From Spirodela intermedia (Eukaryota; Streptophyta; Magnoliopsida; Alismatales; Araceae), in contig LR746265.1 in NCBI GenBank assembly GCA_902729315.2, forward strand, positions 4,878,892 through 4,942,891: 64,000 nt of DNA, given 5' to 3'. A model generated the notes under the pieces. The model was not told the origin of the DNA. It searched no databases and saw nothing but the letters and a program-made list of their open reading frames with translations. Each line of letters opens with the position of its first letter. Positions within the stretch are counted from its first letter, which is position 1. Below are positions 12,031 to 22,672 of the stretch, in pieces. The translations under genes were made by a program, and so were the position numbers.

Positions 12031-12905
12031 AGCCGTTGATGCCTCTGCCGTCTCCTTTTGACTACTGCATTATATGCCGTCCATCGACATATAACCACGA
12101 CATATAAATGGGCGGTCTGTTTCCAGTCCAGCAAGCGACCGTTTGAAACGGACGCCATTAAATAGGCGGCCTGTTTACGTGAGAATCGGTCCACCAAGGG
12201 ACCGTTTCTCACGAAGGGGGTTGGGTCTCATTTTAACAACAGTGTCTCTCGTTGCTGAAAATTCTCATTTTTCCGGTGAAGAACCAGGTGATTTTGGGCG
12301 TCGTATTCCTCGTCTTTCCGATGAAGAATAGGCAAGATTTATCCTCGTATTTTCGTTGAAGAATGTATATTTTCGTTGTCGAACTCCTTGTTTTCTTAGC
12401 GCAGTTGAGGAGTTGATCTTCCTTCTTATATTTTCAGAGCTCCGGGGATAGGGAATAGAATCACCTGATGATCCGTCAAAAATAATTAACACTTACCGTG
12501 AGAATGACACATTCGTTCCTCCTTTTCCGTCGCGGTTTTTTCTTCCGTTTATTATTTATAATAACCTAATTAATTGAAATTAAATGCCGTTGAGTCAGCA
12601 GCAAATGTACGTCCGAGTCAACTGAGAAATCGATATGCATGGCCCGCATGGCTCGCTGGACTGGATTTGCAATCGTGGCTCCCACGCCCATCAACCCGTT
12701 CACGTCATGTGAGTCATGTGGGCCATGGATGGTGTGGCCCTTCAGTTGGGTTGTAAAAGGTGCGTTGAGTGTGGGCAACTGTGCTGCTACTACCCCTCAA
12801 AAGTGTTTTTTTTTTTAAATTATAGTAAGAGGAAACCAGCAGGAACAAGAACAACGCCAAGTCCAGAGGGCCGGTAGTGCTGAAGAGCACATGGATATCA
12901 GGCAT
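12030..12905 (-). repeat. COMT-linked duplicated block, 3' flank of COMT-A (repeat R fragment inside)
   Basis: The stretch is collinear with 21,690-22,660 downstream of COMT-C and partly with 15,570-15,850 downstream of COMT-B. It holds an imperfect hairpin at about 12,179-12,213 (TGAGAATCGGTCC against GGACCGTTTCTCA, one mismatch). It also holds an R-type segment at 12,240-12,560 with repeated CGGTGAAGAA and CGTTGAAGAA motifs, and a final block with GGGCCATGGATGGTGTGG. It lies on the 3' side of the minus-strand gene and was duplicated with it. Confidence 0.65.
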
Positions 12906-12913
12906 GCAATGCC

Positions 12914-14160
12914 TCACTTGGCGAACTCCATGATCCAGTCGCCGAAGGTTGCGCTCACCTTCGCGAAACCCCAGAACCCCGCGCCCTTCGCCAACGACCG
13001 GAAGTCCTTCTCAGTCCTCTCTTTGCCGCCGGGTGTTTAGGCCAGCATGATCAGATCCAAGTTGTACAGGCCCTGGGCCTCCCTGGTCGCCTCCGGCGCT
13101 TCGGGCAGAATACCCTCCATGACGATGGCCTTCCCCTGCTCCGCCAGCGCTTTCCAGCAGTTCTTCAGAACCTTCAGGCAGTGCTCGTCGCTCCAGTTGT
13201 GAAGGATCCACTGCAAACACAGTTCCGACAGAGCGTGACTAATCGATGAAACGCTGGAGGAGATTGGGAAGACAGGAAGCGGGGAAATCAACGGGAGAGC
13301 CGGTCACCTTCATGAAGATGGCGTCGCCACTGGCGCCGCCCACATGCTCCACGCCCGCGCATTGAAAAGAACAAAGCCTTCCGTAAAAGCGTACCCAATG
13401 TTCCTCCATCGCTATGAGAAATTAGCGGATGTTTCGGTCCGTGGAACTGGGGTCTGTGCTCGTCCTTGTTGTACCTGGGACTTCGTGGTAGCGGATTGGT
13501 GCTTGGAGATGATCAGTTTGAGCGTGGCTCCGACCCTACCACGAAGTCCACCAGAACACCGAGCCCGTGGAGCCCCTGGTAGATCCCCAGCATCTTTTCA
13601 TGGTTATGTTAGAGTAGTCTGACATACTGGCGTTGAACACTTTGTTGAATCTGGGGTCCGTCCCGAGGTACTCAAACAACGTCATTCCGTGGGCCCTGCT
13701 GAATGGGACCTCCCTTTGCAGAACCGAGTTCTTTAAGTGATACCAGCTCTTCATGGGAATCTCGTCCTCGTTCAAGAGCATCAGGGTGGTCATGGAGTTG
13801 CCATTCCTTGTTCGATATGAGGATCCTGGAGACAGCAGCCGGGCCATAGCGTCTCCGGGCCTTTCTGACTTCGTCGTTGACGACGGAGCAGATGAGGATC
13901 GAGTAACTGGCGAGGAGGCGGAGAATACGATCGACCATGACGGCCGCCTCCTGGTTCTCGGTGGGTAGCTGGGCGACAATCTCCTCAGGGAAGAGCTGGG
14001 CACCGGAACCTGCCCGGCTGATGATGTCGAGAAGGTTCAGCTCGATCGCCCTGACAGTCATCGGGAGAAGGGAGGCAGTGGACAACTGGAAGCCGTAACT
14101 CCAGGCCTCCTACTCCTCCTCCAAAAGGGTCATCCCTACCTCGTCGGCGATAGATACCAT
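12914..14160 (-). pseudogene. COMT-A: decayed caffeic acid O-methyltransferase-like pseudogene
   Basis: The three-exon layout of the intact copies is still visible: exon 1 14,160-13,475, exon 2 13,354-13,308, exon 3 13,210-12,914. Several lesions are visible. Codon 17 is TAG. Reading frame is lost near 13,803 and again near 13,606. About 45 bp carrying the [13 protein letters not shown] block is deleted near 13,480. An in-frame 18-bp deletion removes DMFESV from exon 2. The exon 2 acceptor is GG instead of AG. A TAA replaces codon 323 (alfalfa COMT numbering) in exon 3. Recognisable remnants include [11 protein letters not shown]-type and [11 protein letters not shown] segments. It shares Leu at position 166 and Thr at 324 with COMT-B and COMT-C. 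It cannot make an active enzyme. Confidence 0.9.
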
Positions 14161-14261
14161 GGCTAGCGGATGAGAACTTCGTGCTCCGGTTAGTCGTAGC
14201 AGAAGGGTGTGTTGCAACCTCTTAGGTGATCCGGAGTCTGGAGATTGCTTACACCTCGCAA

Positions 14262-14269
14262 TTTATAGG
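14262..14269 (-). promoter_or_regulatory. TATA box of COMT-A
   Basis: CCCTATAAA on the minus strand lies about 102 bp upstream of the old start codon. It is aligned with the TATA box of COMT-B. The core promoter and leader of this pseudogene are better preserved than its coding frame. Confidence 0.6.
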
Positions 14270-14299
14270 GTTTCCTTTGCGCCCAGTGACACTCCATAA

Positions 14300-15570
14300 A
14301 CCCCGACGAGCTAGTGATCTCCCTTTCTTGCCCACGTGTCTGGGACAAATTAAAATATTTTCTACCGAGTCTCTTCGGTCTAGGTATCCCTCTCTCTCTC
14401 TCCCTCCCTCATTGTGTCTGTTTCTCCATCCACTTCATTGCAGATGCCCAGTCATTTTCCGTTCACAAGCCGGAGTTGAATTTCTAGCGTCGACATTGAT
14501 CGTAGAAAGAGGCGTTGACTTAGATATTGGGGTTATTTAAATAAATCGAACTTAGATTTGATCAGAAAATGAGGCTTGTTAACTGGTCATCCGCATTCTA
14601 TGGACTGCCCCATCGGGTGGTAAAAATCTTTACCTTGATATTGACTAATCCGTACCTTGATATTAAGGTGTTCGAAGTAGAATAGGCCGAGTTATCAGAA
14701 TCTGTCTACCCATCTATGCGACTGTAATGAAGCCGCATAACACCAAAATGATGGGATAGACGGAACCATAAATTTAACTTTACATATAGGAGAGAGTGTG
14801 CTGCTTAAGGGAAAGTCTGCTCAAATGAGAGAAACAAAAACATGTGGCGTTATAGGAAAAAATAAGATCTAAACATGAAAGACACACAATATGAAAAGTA
14901 GCAATTATATGCATGTCCGATGTATGAGATCTCTTGGAGAATCTTCATCTCTCTCCTTAAATTTGATTCATGAACTCTTCGGTAGACATGCTGCAAATCA
15001 TATAACAAAATTTTCTCTCTCCGTTCTAATTGGGCAGTAAGTGTGTCTACCACCAAGTTAACACTCTTATGTTACCCATGCGTCAACCCACCTAGGGTAT
15101 GAATAAATTTTTCTTTTGAAATCTCTCTTTTTCACCTCTTTGTTGATATTTTTTTCCTTTTATATTCATGTGGAAATGAGTCAAATTACCGAATGAACTA
15201 ACATCTAAGAATCTAAAGTTTTATCCAAGCACTATTGCGAGAACAATGCATTAATGGCCATTTTTTGGTTTTATCATTTATTTTGATATGTCAATATAAT
15301 ACATAAACCAACATTAAATATTAATCAGGAGCTAATCTAGTTGGTCTATTAGAACAATAAATCCAGAATAAGTATTTCTTGAGAAATAAAATTTTGAGCA
15401 TATAAATATCAATATTTAAAGTTACAATTTTACGTTGTCCAATATTGCAAGATATGAATAAAATTACTTTAAATGTATAATATATTTATGTGTTGTATGG
15501 TAAGCTTCATGTGTCATATGTGAGAACACATGTTGCAAAATAAAAAAAGGCCTGCATTTAATTACTAGTC
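14300..15570 (-). other. 5' flank of COMT-A, duplicated
   Basis: The sequence is collinear with 17,300-18,450 (COMT-B), weakly with 24,100-24,500 (COMT-C) and with the gene-less relic at 36,700-37,450. A CT-rich microsatellite is at 14,388-14,412. No coding sequence is seen. Confidence 0.6.
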
Positions 15571-15858
15571 GACTAGAAATCACCATGCATGACCCACATG
15601 ACTCACATGACTGGGTTTTCAGTCGTAGTTCCCACGCCAATCCGTCCGTTTACGTTAATCCAAAGCGGGCCATGGATGGTGTTCGCCTTCAGATAAGCTG
15701 GCCAAGGTGAATCGAATATGGGCAAATTCTGCTACTATCACGGAAAAATCGGGATGTTAAAATTATTTTCCAGAGCGGATACCGACAGGAACAACGAACA
15801 ACCGCAAGTCCAGCGGAATGACGGGTCTAATCAGCGCATCAGTCAGATAAGCAGTACG
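15570..15858 (-). repeat. 3' flank of COMT-B, shortened duplicated block
   Basis: This corresponds to the right third of the COMT-A and COMT-C 3' flanks (shared GGGCCATGGATGGTGT and TGGGCAA blocks). The R segment present in the other two copies is absent here. Confidence 0.6.
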
Positions 15859-17169
15859 TCACTTGGTGAACTCCATAATCCACAGGCCGAAGGAGGTGCT
15901 CAACTTCGCGAAACCCGAGAACCCCGCGCCCTGCGCCAGCGACTCGAAGTCCTTCTCAGTCCTCTCTTTGCCGCCAGGTGTTTGGACGAGCATGATCAGA
16001 TCCATGTGGAACAGGCCCTGCGCCTTCCTGGTCGTCTCCGGCGTTCCCGGCAGAATACCCTCCATGACGATGACCTTTCCCTGCTCCGGCAGTGGCTTCC
16101 AGCAGTTCTTCAGAACTTTCAGGCAGTTCTCGTCGCTCCGGTCGTGAAGGATCCACTGCAAACCGAGTTCCGAGAAAGATTATTCAATCAAGTAAATACT
16201 GGTGAAGTTTCTGAAGAGGAAGCGAAGCGGGGAAGTCGATGGGAGAGACGGTCACCTTCATGAAGATGGCGTTTCCACTGGGAACGCTTGCGAACATATC
16301 GCCGCCCACATGCTCCACGCCTGTGCATAGAGAAGATCGAATCTTTCCATTACGCGTACCCAGAGATTCTCCGTCGCCAGCAGAAATTATTAGCTGTGAA
16401 TGGGCTGAGGAACTGGGGGTTTTGCTGGTCTTTGTCATACCTGGGAAGGAAGGCGCATCGGCAACGACGTGGGGGAGATCGAAGTTGATACCCTTGATGG
16501 ATGGGTGCTTGGAGATGATCATGTTCAGATTGGCGTCGATCCCGCCGCCTACGTCCACCAGAACCCAGAGACCGTCGAACCCCCTGTAGATTTCTAGCAT
16601 GCTCTTCATGGTGATGGTCGAGTGGTTAGACATGGCCACGTTGAAAACCTTGTTGAACCTGGGGTCGGTCCCGAGGTACTCAAATAAGGACATTCCGTAG
16701 ACCATGTTGAAGGGATTCCCCCCCGCAGAACTGAGTTCTTTAAGTAATACCAGCTCTCCATAAGAACCTTGTCCTGATTCATGAGCGCCAGGGCAGCCAT
16801 GGAGCCGTCATCCTTGTTCGTCGTGAGGAACCATGAGACAAGAGCCAGGCCATAGCGCCTCCGGACTCTTCCGTTATCGTCGTCGACGACGGAGCAGGTG
16901 AGGATCGAGTAACTGGCGAGGAGGCGGAGGATACGGTCGACCATGATGACCGCCGCCGGGTTCTCCGTGGGAAGCTGGACGACAATCTCCTCGGGGATGA
17001 GTTGGGCACCGGAACCCGCCCGACTGATTATCTCGAGTAGGTTCAGCTCGATTGCCGCCTTGAGAGTCATCGGGAGAACGGTGGCGCTGGCCAGCTGCAT
17101 GGCGTAGTTGCCGGCCTCCTGCTCTTCCTCCAGCAGGGTCATCCTCGCCTCGTAGTGGACAGATCTCAT
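15859..17169 (-). pseudogene. COMT-B: frameshifted caffeic acid O-methyltransferase-like copy
   Basis: Exon 1 is 17,169-16,441, exon 2 16,320-16,256, exon 3 16,155-15,859. All four splice sites are intact. Exon 1 is one base short. At about 16,711-16,714 the GGIPFN codons lose a C, so the frame leaves the family sequence after GGIP and the true frame resumes in another phase ([17 protein letters not shown]). Other oddities, in alfalfa numbering, are Gly212 to Asp in the SAM-binding GGGIG loop, Trp271 to Arg beside catalytic His269, His166 to Leu and Asn324 to Thr. Met130, Asn131, Glu297 and Glu329 remain. Because only one lesion breaks the frame, a sequencing error cannot be excluded. The extra substitutions at structural sites still favour a young pseudogene. 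Confidence 0.85.
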
Positions 17170-17266
17170 GGCTAGCGGACGGGAGGTCCGGTGAGTCGTA
17201 GCAGAAGGGTGGGTTGCAACCTCTGAGGTGATCTGGAGTCCGGAGGTTGCTGATACCTTGCTACGT

Positions 17267-17274
17267 TTTATAGG
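17267..17274 (-). promoter_or_regulatory. TATA box of COMT-B
   Basis: CCCTATAAAA on the minus strand lies about 98 bp upstream of the start codon. It is followed by a leader sharing CAACCTCCGGACTCC-like sequence with COMT-A and COMT-C. Confidence 0.6.
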
Positions 17275-17299
17275 GGGCCTTCTGCGCGTCCAGGGTCGC

Positions 17300-18460
17300 C
17301 CCACAAACCCCACCGAGACAATGATCTCCCTTTCTTGCCCGTGTGTATCTGGAACTAAATTATGGTACGTTGTATCGGAGATTTTTCGTCTAGGTATCTC
17401 TATCCCCTCCCCTAGTGTATCTGTCTCTCTGTCTCTCTCTCTGTCTCTCTCTCTGTCTCTCTATCTCTCTCCTCACTCCATCCACTTCATTACAGATGTC
17501 CAGCCAGTTTTCCGTTCACAAGCCGGAATTGAATTTCTAGGGTCTACATTGATTGTAGAAAACGACGTTGACTTTTGAATATTGGATTATTTTAAATAAG
17601 TCGAGCTTACATTTGCCCAGAAGATGAGAGTTGACTTGTGAACTGGTCATCCGCATTCGCAGCGAGTGGGAAGAATTTGTCCCTTGATATTGACGCATGA
17701 ATTATAATATTGACTAATCCGTTCCTTCGTATGAGCGCGTCCGAACTAGAATATGCGAGTTATCAGAATCTATCTAGCCAACTATGTGACTGCGATGAAG
17801 TTGCATTAACACCAAAATGATGGAACAGCTGGAACCGAAAATCTAAATTAATTTAACTTTACAATGAGAAGAGAGTGTGTTGCTTCAGGGAAAGTCTACT
17901 CAAATGAGAGAAACAAAAACATGTAGCGTTATAGAACAAAACCAGAACCAAACATGAAAGGCAATGTTTAAACATAATCAATTATCTATGGGTAACCCAC
18001 CTCGGGTTTGAATCAATTTTTCTATTAGAATCTCTCTTTTGTACCTCTTTATTCATAATCTTTTTCTTATTTATTTGTGTGAAAACATAATCAAATTACT
18101 AAATAAACAACATCTAAGAATCTAAATATTTATCCAGGCATTAGTGGAAGAACAACATAATAACGATCATTTTTGGTTTTATCTTAATTATGCTTTGTCT
18201 ATATAAAAATACTCAAACCATCATTAGAAATTAATGAGCTAATCTGCTTGATCTAATAGAACAATAAACCCATAATAAGTATTTCAGGCAGTGTGAAAAT
18301 TTTAGCATATGAATATCAATATTTTAGGATGCATTTTAAGTTGTACAATAGTGCAAGATATGAATAAAATTACTTAAATATGTTGAAGTCTAATATACTG
18401 AGCTTCATGTGTAAGTATGTTACAACACATGTTGGAGAAAAAAAGGGGCCCAATGTTAAG
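17300..18460 (-). other. 5' flank of COMT-B, duplicated
   Basis: The flank is collinear with 14,300-15,540 and, from about 17,600, with 36,700-37,450. A microsatellite of TCTG and TC units spans about 17,420-17,480 and is longer than in COMT-A. There is no coding sequence. Confidence 0.6.
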
Positions 18461-18820
18461 TTAGTGATGTTTGGCTGGATAGTTAGCTAAAAAGGGAGCC
18501 GTAGGACAGTCAAACTGCTAGACACTTGGTAGTCAGATGTCATACTATTTGTGGCTAGTGAAACTTGGAGAAGATATCTTTTGATCTTAAAACAGGTTAG
18601 ACATCCAAGCCACTATAAATTATTTATGTAAGAATTGCCATGCTTTCTAAACTGTACCATTCTTCATCAATTGCCTCTAAAGTATTATCATCTCATCCTA
18701 GAAAGAAAAAATGAACCAAGAGGTGTGTTAATTTAGTAGAGAAAAATTGGAAGCTTGTATTATTATTTCCCAAGAACTTTGTTTTAAAACTCTCCATTTA
18801 TCCATTTAGATTCAAGAGCC
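18460..18820. other. Intergenic; short match to 38,340-38,400
   Basis: About 60 bp at 18,505-18,565 (TGCTAGACACTTGG, GTCATACTATTTGTGG) reappears at 38,340-38,400, extending the relationship with the gene-less COMT flank. Nothing else is recognised. Confidence 0.4.
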
Positions 18821-19480
18821 CTAATAGGCAAACCGAGAGAAGCTTTCAACTTCTCAGTTCTTCGATTTCAGGTTTTAAGGAGACCCTGTTTCCAACAAAT
18901 TAATATAAACAAAATATAAGTACATTACCCAGTGACCAGGGATTATATATTTCCTTCTTCGTCTTGTCTTCGTTGAGACAATCACAAGCAGCAGCGACTG
19001 AATGGGATAATTTATTGTCTTCATGCTTCTTCTGGTTCTCTTCCTCTCCTTAAAGCTCTTATCCTTCTCTTCCTCTTTCTTTTTCCTTCTTCCACTGTTC
19101 TTTTTCTTTTTCATCTTTTCCTGTAAGATAACCAAGTATTTGTCATCATTTTATTCCCTATTTCGGCATAGTCCTCTTCCTTTTTCTACTGAAGGTCTGG
19201 GTGACTTTCGGACGTTGTTTTTCTCATTTTCCACTGAAAATCGGCCCTCTAATTGTCCTCTAAACTCTCATTTTACTAGTGACGATCAGCAGCTATCTCA
19301 TCATCGAGGAAATGTATCATTTTTTGACGAAGAACAGCGTGCTTTTGTCGTTGGTGAATCTCTTCTTTTTTTCCGGTGAAGAATAGCAGGCTTTTTTGTC
19401 ATCAAAGACCTCGTTCTTGCGATGAAGGACCAAGTGATTTTCACCCATCTTTTTCTACATTTTCTCGAGGAATAAAGATA
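18820..19480 (+). repeat. Dispersed repeat R, near full-length copy
   Basis: The stretch is collinear with 35,150-35,760. It opens with a GAGAGAAGCT block and a CTGTTTCCAAC block, passes a pyrimidine-rich stretch and then several roughly 50-bp sub-units. Each sub-unit has a CGTCGTC-like start, a TCTC/CTCGTTTT centre and a GGTGAAGAATAG end. Fragments of the same family are at 9130-9290, 11,310-11,480, 12,240-12,560 and 22,000-22,320. Plus-strand frames here are leucine, phenylalanine and serine rich and have no known domain. Confidence 0.6.
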
Positions 19481-20125
19481 AAATCTGTGGAAACAGGAAA
19501 TATGCAATTATAATATGCTAAAAAACTAAATTATATATTATCAGAATTTCTTGTCGACAAATCTCACATTTTCTTGGTGAATTGTAAGATTAACTTGGTC
19601 AACCCATTGTGAGATGTCTGCTCGAACCTCTCCCCCTTCTCTTCATTCCATTTAGGGGATTGGTTACAGGTACCAAACAACTCCCACCCCGTTTGTAATA
19701 GGTAGGTTAAATGGGGGATAAGGGAGAGGGAAAAGAAAGAAGTTAGAGAAGAGATAGAAGCTCTTTCTCTCTAGCATCAAATAGAGTTCTGACAACTCTT
19801 TGTTAGTATTTAATATATATAAAAAAGGAAGACATCATTTCGTCCTTATTAGGCAGTTTTGTTTTTAGTGGACTTTAGTTTATGTCTTTAGTGAGCCAAA
19901 AAGAGGGCTGGCCGACATGACTTGGTCAACCCATTGTAAGTTATGACATTTTCATGTTTTCTAGAGTTTTGGTATGTGCGAAATCTATTTTCTCCAACCA
20001 TTCTTTCCACAAAATCAATATATTCTCTTCAAGTTTTCCTCCTATTCTTTTTTCTTCCAAGGGTATTAGAGTTAGGTTCGTGGATAGGGTGTTGGTTGTC
20101 AGTGGAGAGTGCATCAATATCCAAG
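19480..20125. other. Intergenic, probably copia 5' leader or LTR
   Basis: The sequence leads directly into copia gag at about 20,130. A doubled GACTTGGTCAACCCATTGT motif at about 19,592 and 19,919 hints at element structure. I cannot place LTR boundaries. Confidence 0.35.
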
Positions 20126-21635
20126 AAAAAAAAATCAAGGTTGGTGAAGTTTATTTTTCATTGGAGAGAATATGATTTTTGGAGTGTTAAAATGAAGATA
20201 TTTTTTATTTCACAAGATTTATGGAACTTGGTAGAGAATGGTAATAAAGAAGGAGAAAGTTCTAAATAGAAAAATAAAGATTTTCAAAACAAGGATGCAA
20301 AGGCATTATTAGTTTTACTACAATCTATTTCAGAAATAATCTTTTCACGTATTGTTAATGCCATGAGTTCTTTTGAGGCATGGAAAATCTTAAAAGATGA
20401 ATTCCATGGAGACACCACAACTATGAATGTGAAACTTCAAATCCTTCGTAGAGAGTTTGAAAATATTTTCATGAATTGATGAATTAGTGCATGATTTCTC
20501 TTCTCAAATATCTGTTATTATAAATCAGATGAGAATATTTGAAGAAGATATTTCCGAAAGAAAAATAACATTTTTTTATTTAAGAAGTTTGCCTTCTAAA
20601 TTTGATCATTTTGTTGCTACAATTGAACAATCAAATGATTTATCTATTTATACAAAAAATGAATTAATTTGAGCACTATTAGCACAATAAGAATGAATGA
20701 ATAGATCAACAAAAAAATCACTTGAACAAGTATTTCAAGCTAAGACTAAAATTTTAAAGAAAGAGAAAAATAGTGAAAGCACATACAATCAACGAGGCTG
20801 TGGTAGAAGACACCATCAAATTAGAGGCCGAGGAAGAGGACATAGTACATCACAATATGGGTAATAAAGAAATGATGGTGGAAATCAAAAAATTAGAAAT
20901 TAAATTATAAAGTTATGTGATGTCATTTTTGTAAGAAATATGATCATATTGAAGCATATTGTTGGGAGAAAGCAAAACAACAAGAAAATATGAGAGAAAA
21001 AAGTTATAAACTAATGTGTAAATATATTGATTCATGATGTTTATTTTGTTTCAAAGTTGGCACATAACTTACTTAGTGTGTGCCAATTATTAGAATGTGG
21101 CTTTATTATTTATTTTGAAGATGATACATGTATTATCAAGCATAAGAAGAGTGACATGTCTCCTATAGTGATTTCTAACATTGAAAAAAGAATATTTTCT
21201 ATTGATATTTCAAGACTCATTGATTTTGGCATAATTACAAAAAAGAATGATCTATCTTCACTTGGACATTTGTGTTATAGACATTTATATTTTAATACAT
21301 TAAAATTATTACAGCACATGTATATGGTTTCTAATTTACCTTTTAGTTCAACAAATAACAAAGTATGTGAAGGATGTGTTTATGGCAAGTAACACCGACT
21401 ATCTTTTCCGATAGAAAAATCTTGGAGAGTAAGATTTCCTCTTGAGTTATTACATGTTGATTTATGTGGTTCAATGAGTACACTGTCTTTGAATGACAAT
21501 CGATATTTCTTATTGATTATTGATGACTTTACACACATGAGTTGGGTGTATTTATTTCTCATAAATCTAAAGCATTTAAATTTTTTATTTATTTTAACTT
21601 TTTTGTTGACAAAATCAAGTGGACATAAAGTGGGG
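20125..21635 (+). mobile_element. Ty1/copia retrotransposon fragment (gag, start of integrase)
   Basis: Degenerate copia polyprotein. The gag start is at about 20,130 (WREYDFWSVKMKIFFISQDL type). The UBN2-type gag core spans 20,290-20,690. An intact CX2CX4HX4C zinc knuckle is at 20,921-20,962 (CHFC then H then C). The pre-integrase zinc-binding stretch follows at 21,240-21,390 (HxxxH, CxxC), then the start of the integrase core (LLHVDLCGSMSTLS, then IDDFTHMSWVYLF) up to about 21,630. Stops occur between these pieces, and the protease is missing. The element is cut off inside integrase exactly where the COMT-linked block of COMT-C begins. No LTR is visible on the right. Confidence 0.8.
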
Positions 21636-21689
21636 CGCGTCCATTTAGCCCAACAACAGAGAAAAAATAAAAGGTAAGGAAAAGCCGTT

Positions 21690-22672
21690 TATACCTCTGC
21701 CGTCTTCTTTCGGCTTCCGCATTAAATGCCAACAGAACTGCCGTCCGTCCATGGACGCATAACCATAATGAATTGAATTGACAGTTGCCACCATTTGAAG
21801 AAGCCTCATATCTGGAGTCGCCACCGTAGATCGATATGCTATTGAATGGCCCGTCTAATTGATAAGCAGTCCACGAAGAACGGTTTGAAATGGGTGGCCC
21901 TTAAATGAGCGGCCTGTTTCCTTTGAGAACCGGTCCACCAAGGGACTGTTTCTCACGAAAACAAGCGTTGGGTCTCATTTTACCAACAGTCTTTCTCGTC
22001 GTTGGAAACTCTCATTTTTTCCGGTGAAGAACCAGGTGACTCTCGGGCGCTTCGTTCTCCTCGTCTTTTCGGTGAAGAGTAGCAAGATTTTGTCTCTCGA
22101 TCAAATCTCTTGTGTTTTCGCTGAAGAATAAATATTTTCGTCGTCGAACACTATGTTTTTCCCGCTCAGTAGCGGAGTTGATTTTCCTTCTTAGACTTTC
22201 AGAGTTCCAGGGATGGGAAATAAAATCACTTGATGAGTCGTCAAAAATAGTTACACCAACGGTGTGACTCACACGCTTTTCGGTCGCGATTTTTTCTTCC
22301 GTTCATTATTTATAATAACCTAATTAATTTAAATTAAATGTTGTTGCATAAGGGGCACATTTACGTCCGAGTCAACTGAGAAATCGATATCCATGGCCCG
22401 CATGGCTCACTGGACTGGATTTGCAATCATGGCTCCCACACCCGTCAACCCGTTCACGTCATTGTGAGTCGTGTGGGGCCATGGATGGTGTGGGCCTTCA
22501 GTTGGGTCGACGAAGGTTCGTGGAGTGTAGGCAACTGTGCTGCTACTACCCCTCAAGTGAGGGTTTTCAAAATTACTTTTTTGGTAAGGGGATAACATCA
22601 GGAACAAGACCAACGCCAAGTCCAGTGGGCCGACAGTGCTGAAGGGCACATGGATATCATTCATGCAATGCC
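21690..22672 (-). repeat. COMT-linked duplicated block, 3' flank of COMT-C (repeat R fragment inside)
   Basis: The stretch is collinear with 12,030-12,905. The hairpin (TGAGAACCGGTCC against GGACTGTTTCTCA) is at about 21,922-21,956, the R segment at 22,000-22,320, and the GGGCCATGGATGGTGT block near 22,478. It is the longest preserved 3' flank of the minus-strand copies. Confidence 0.65.

Noticed and set aside
13753-13968. Plus-strand frames across COMT-A, -B and -C (for example 13,753-13,968, 16,239-16,589 and 23,472-23,981)
   Set aside because: They are complements of COMT exon 1 or 2 and have no homology of their own.
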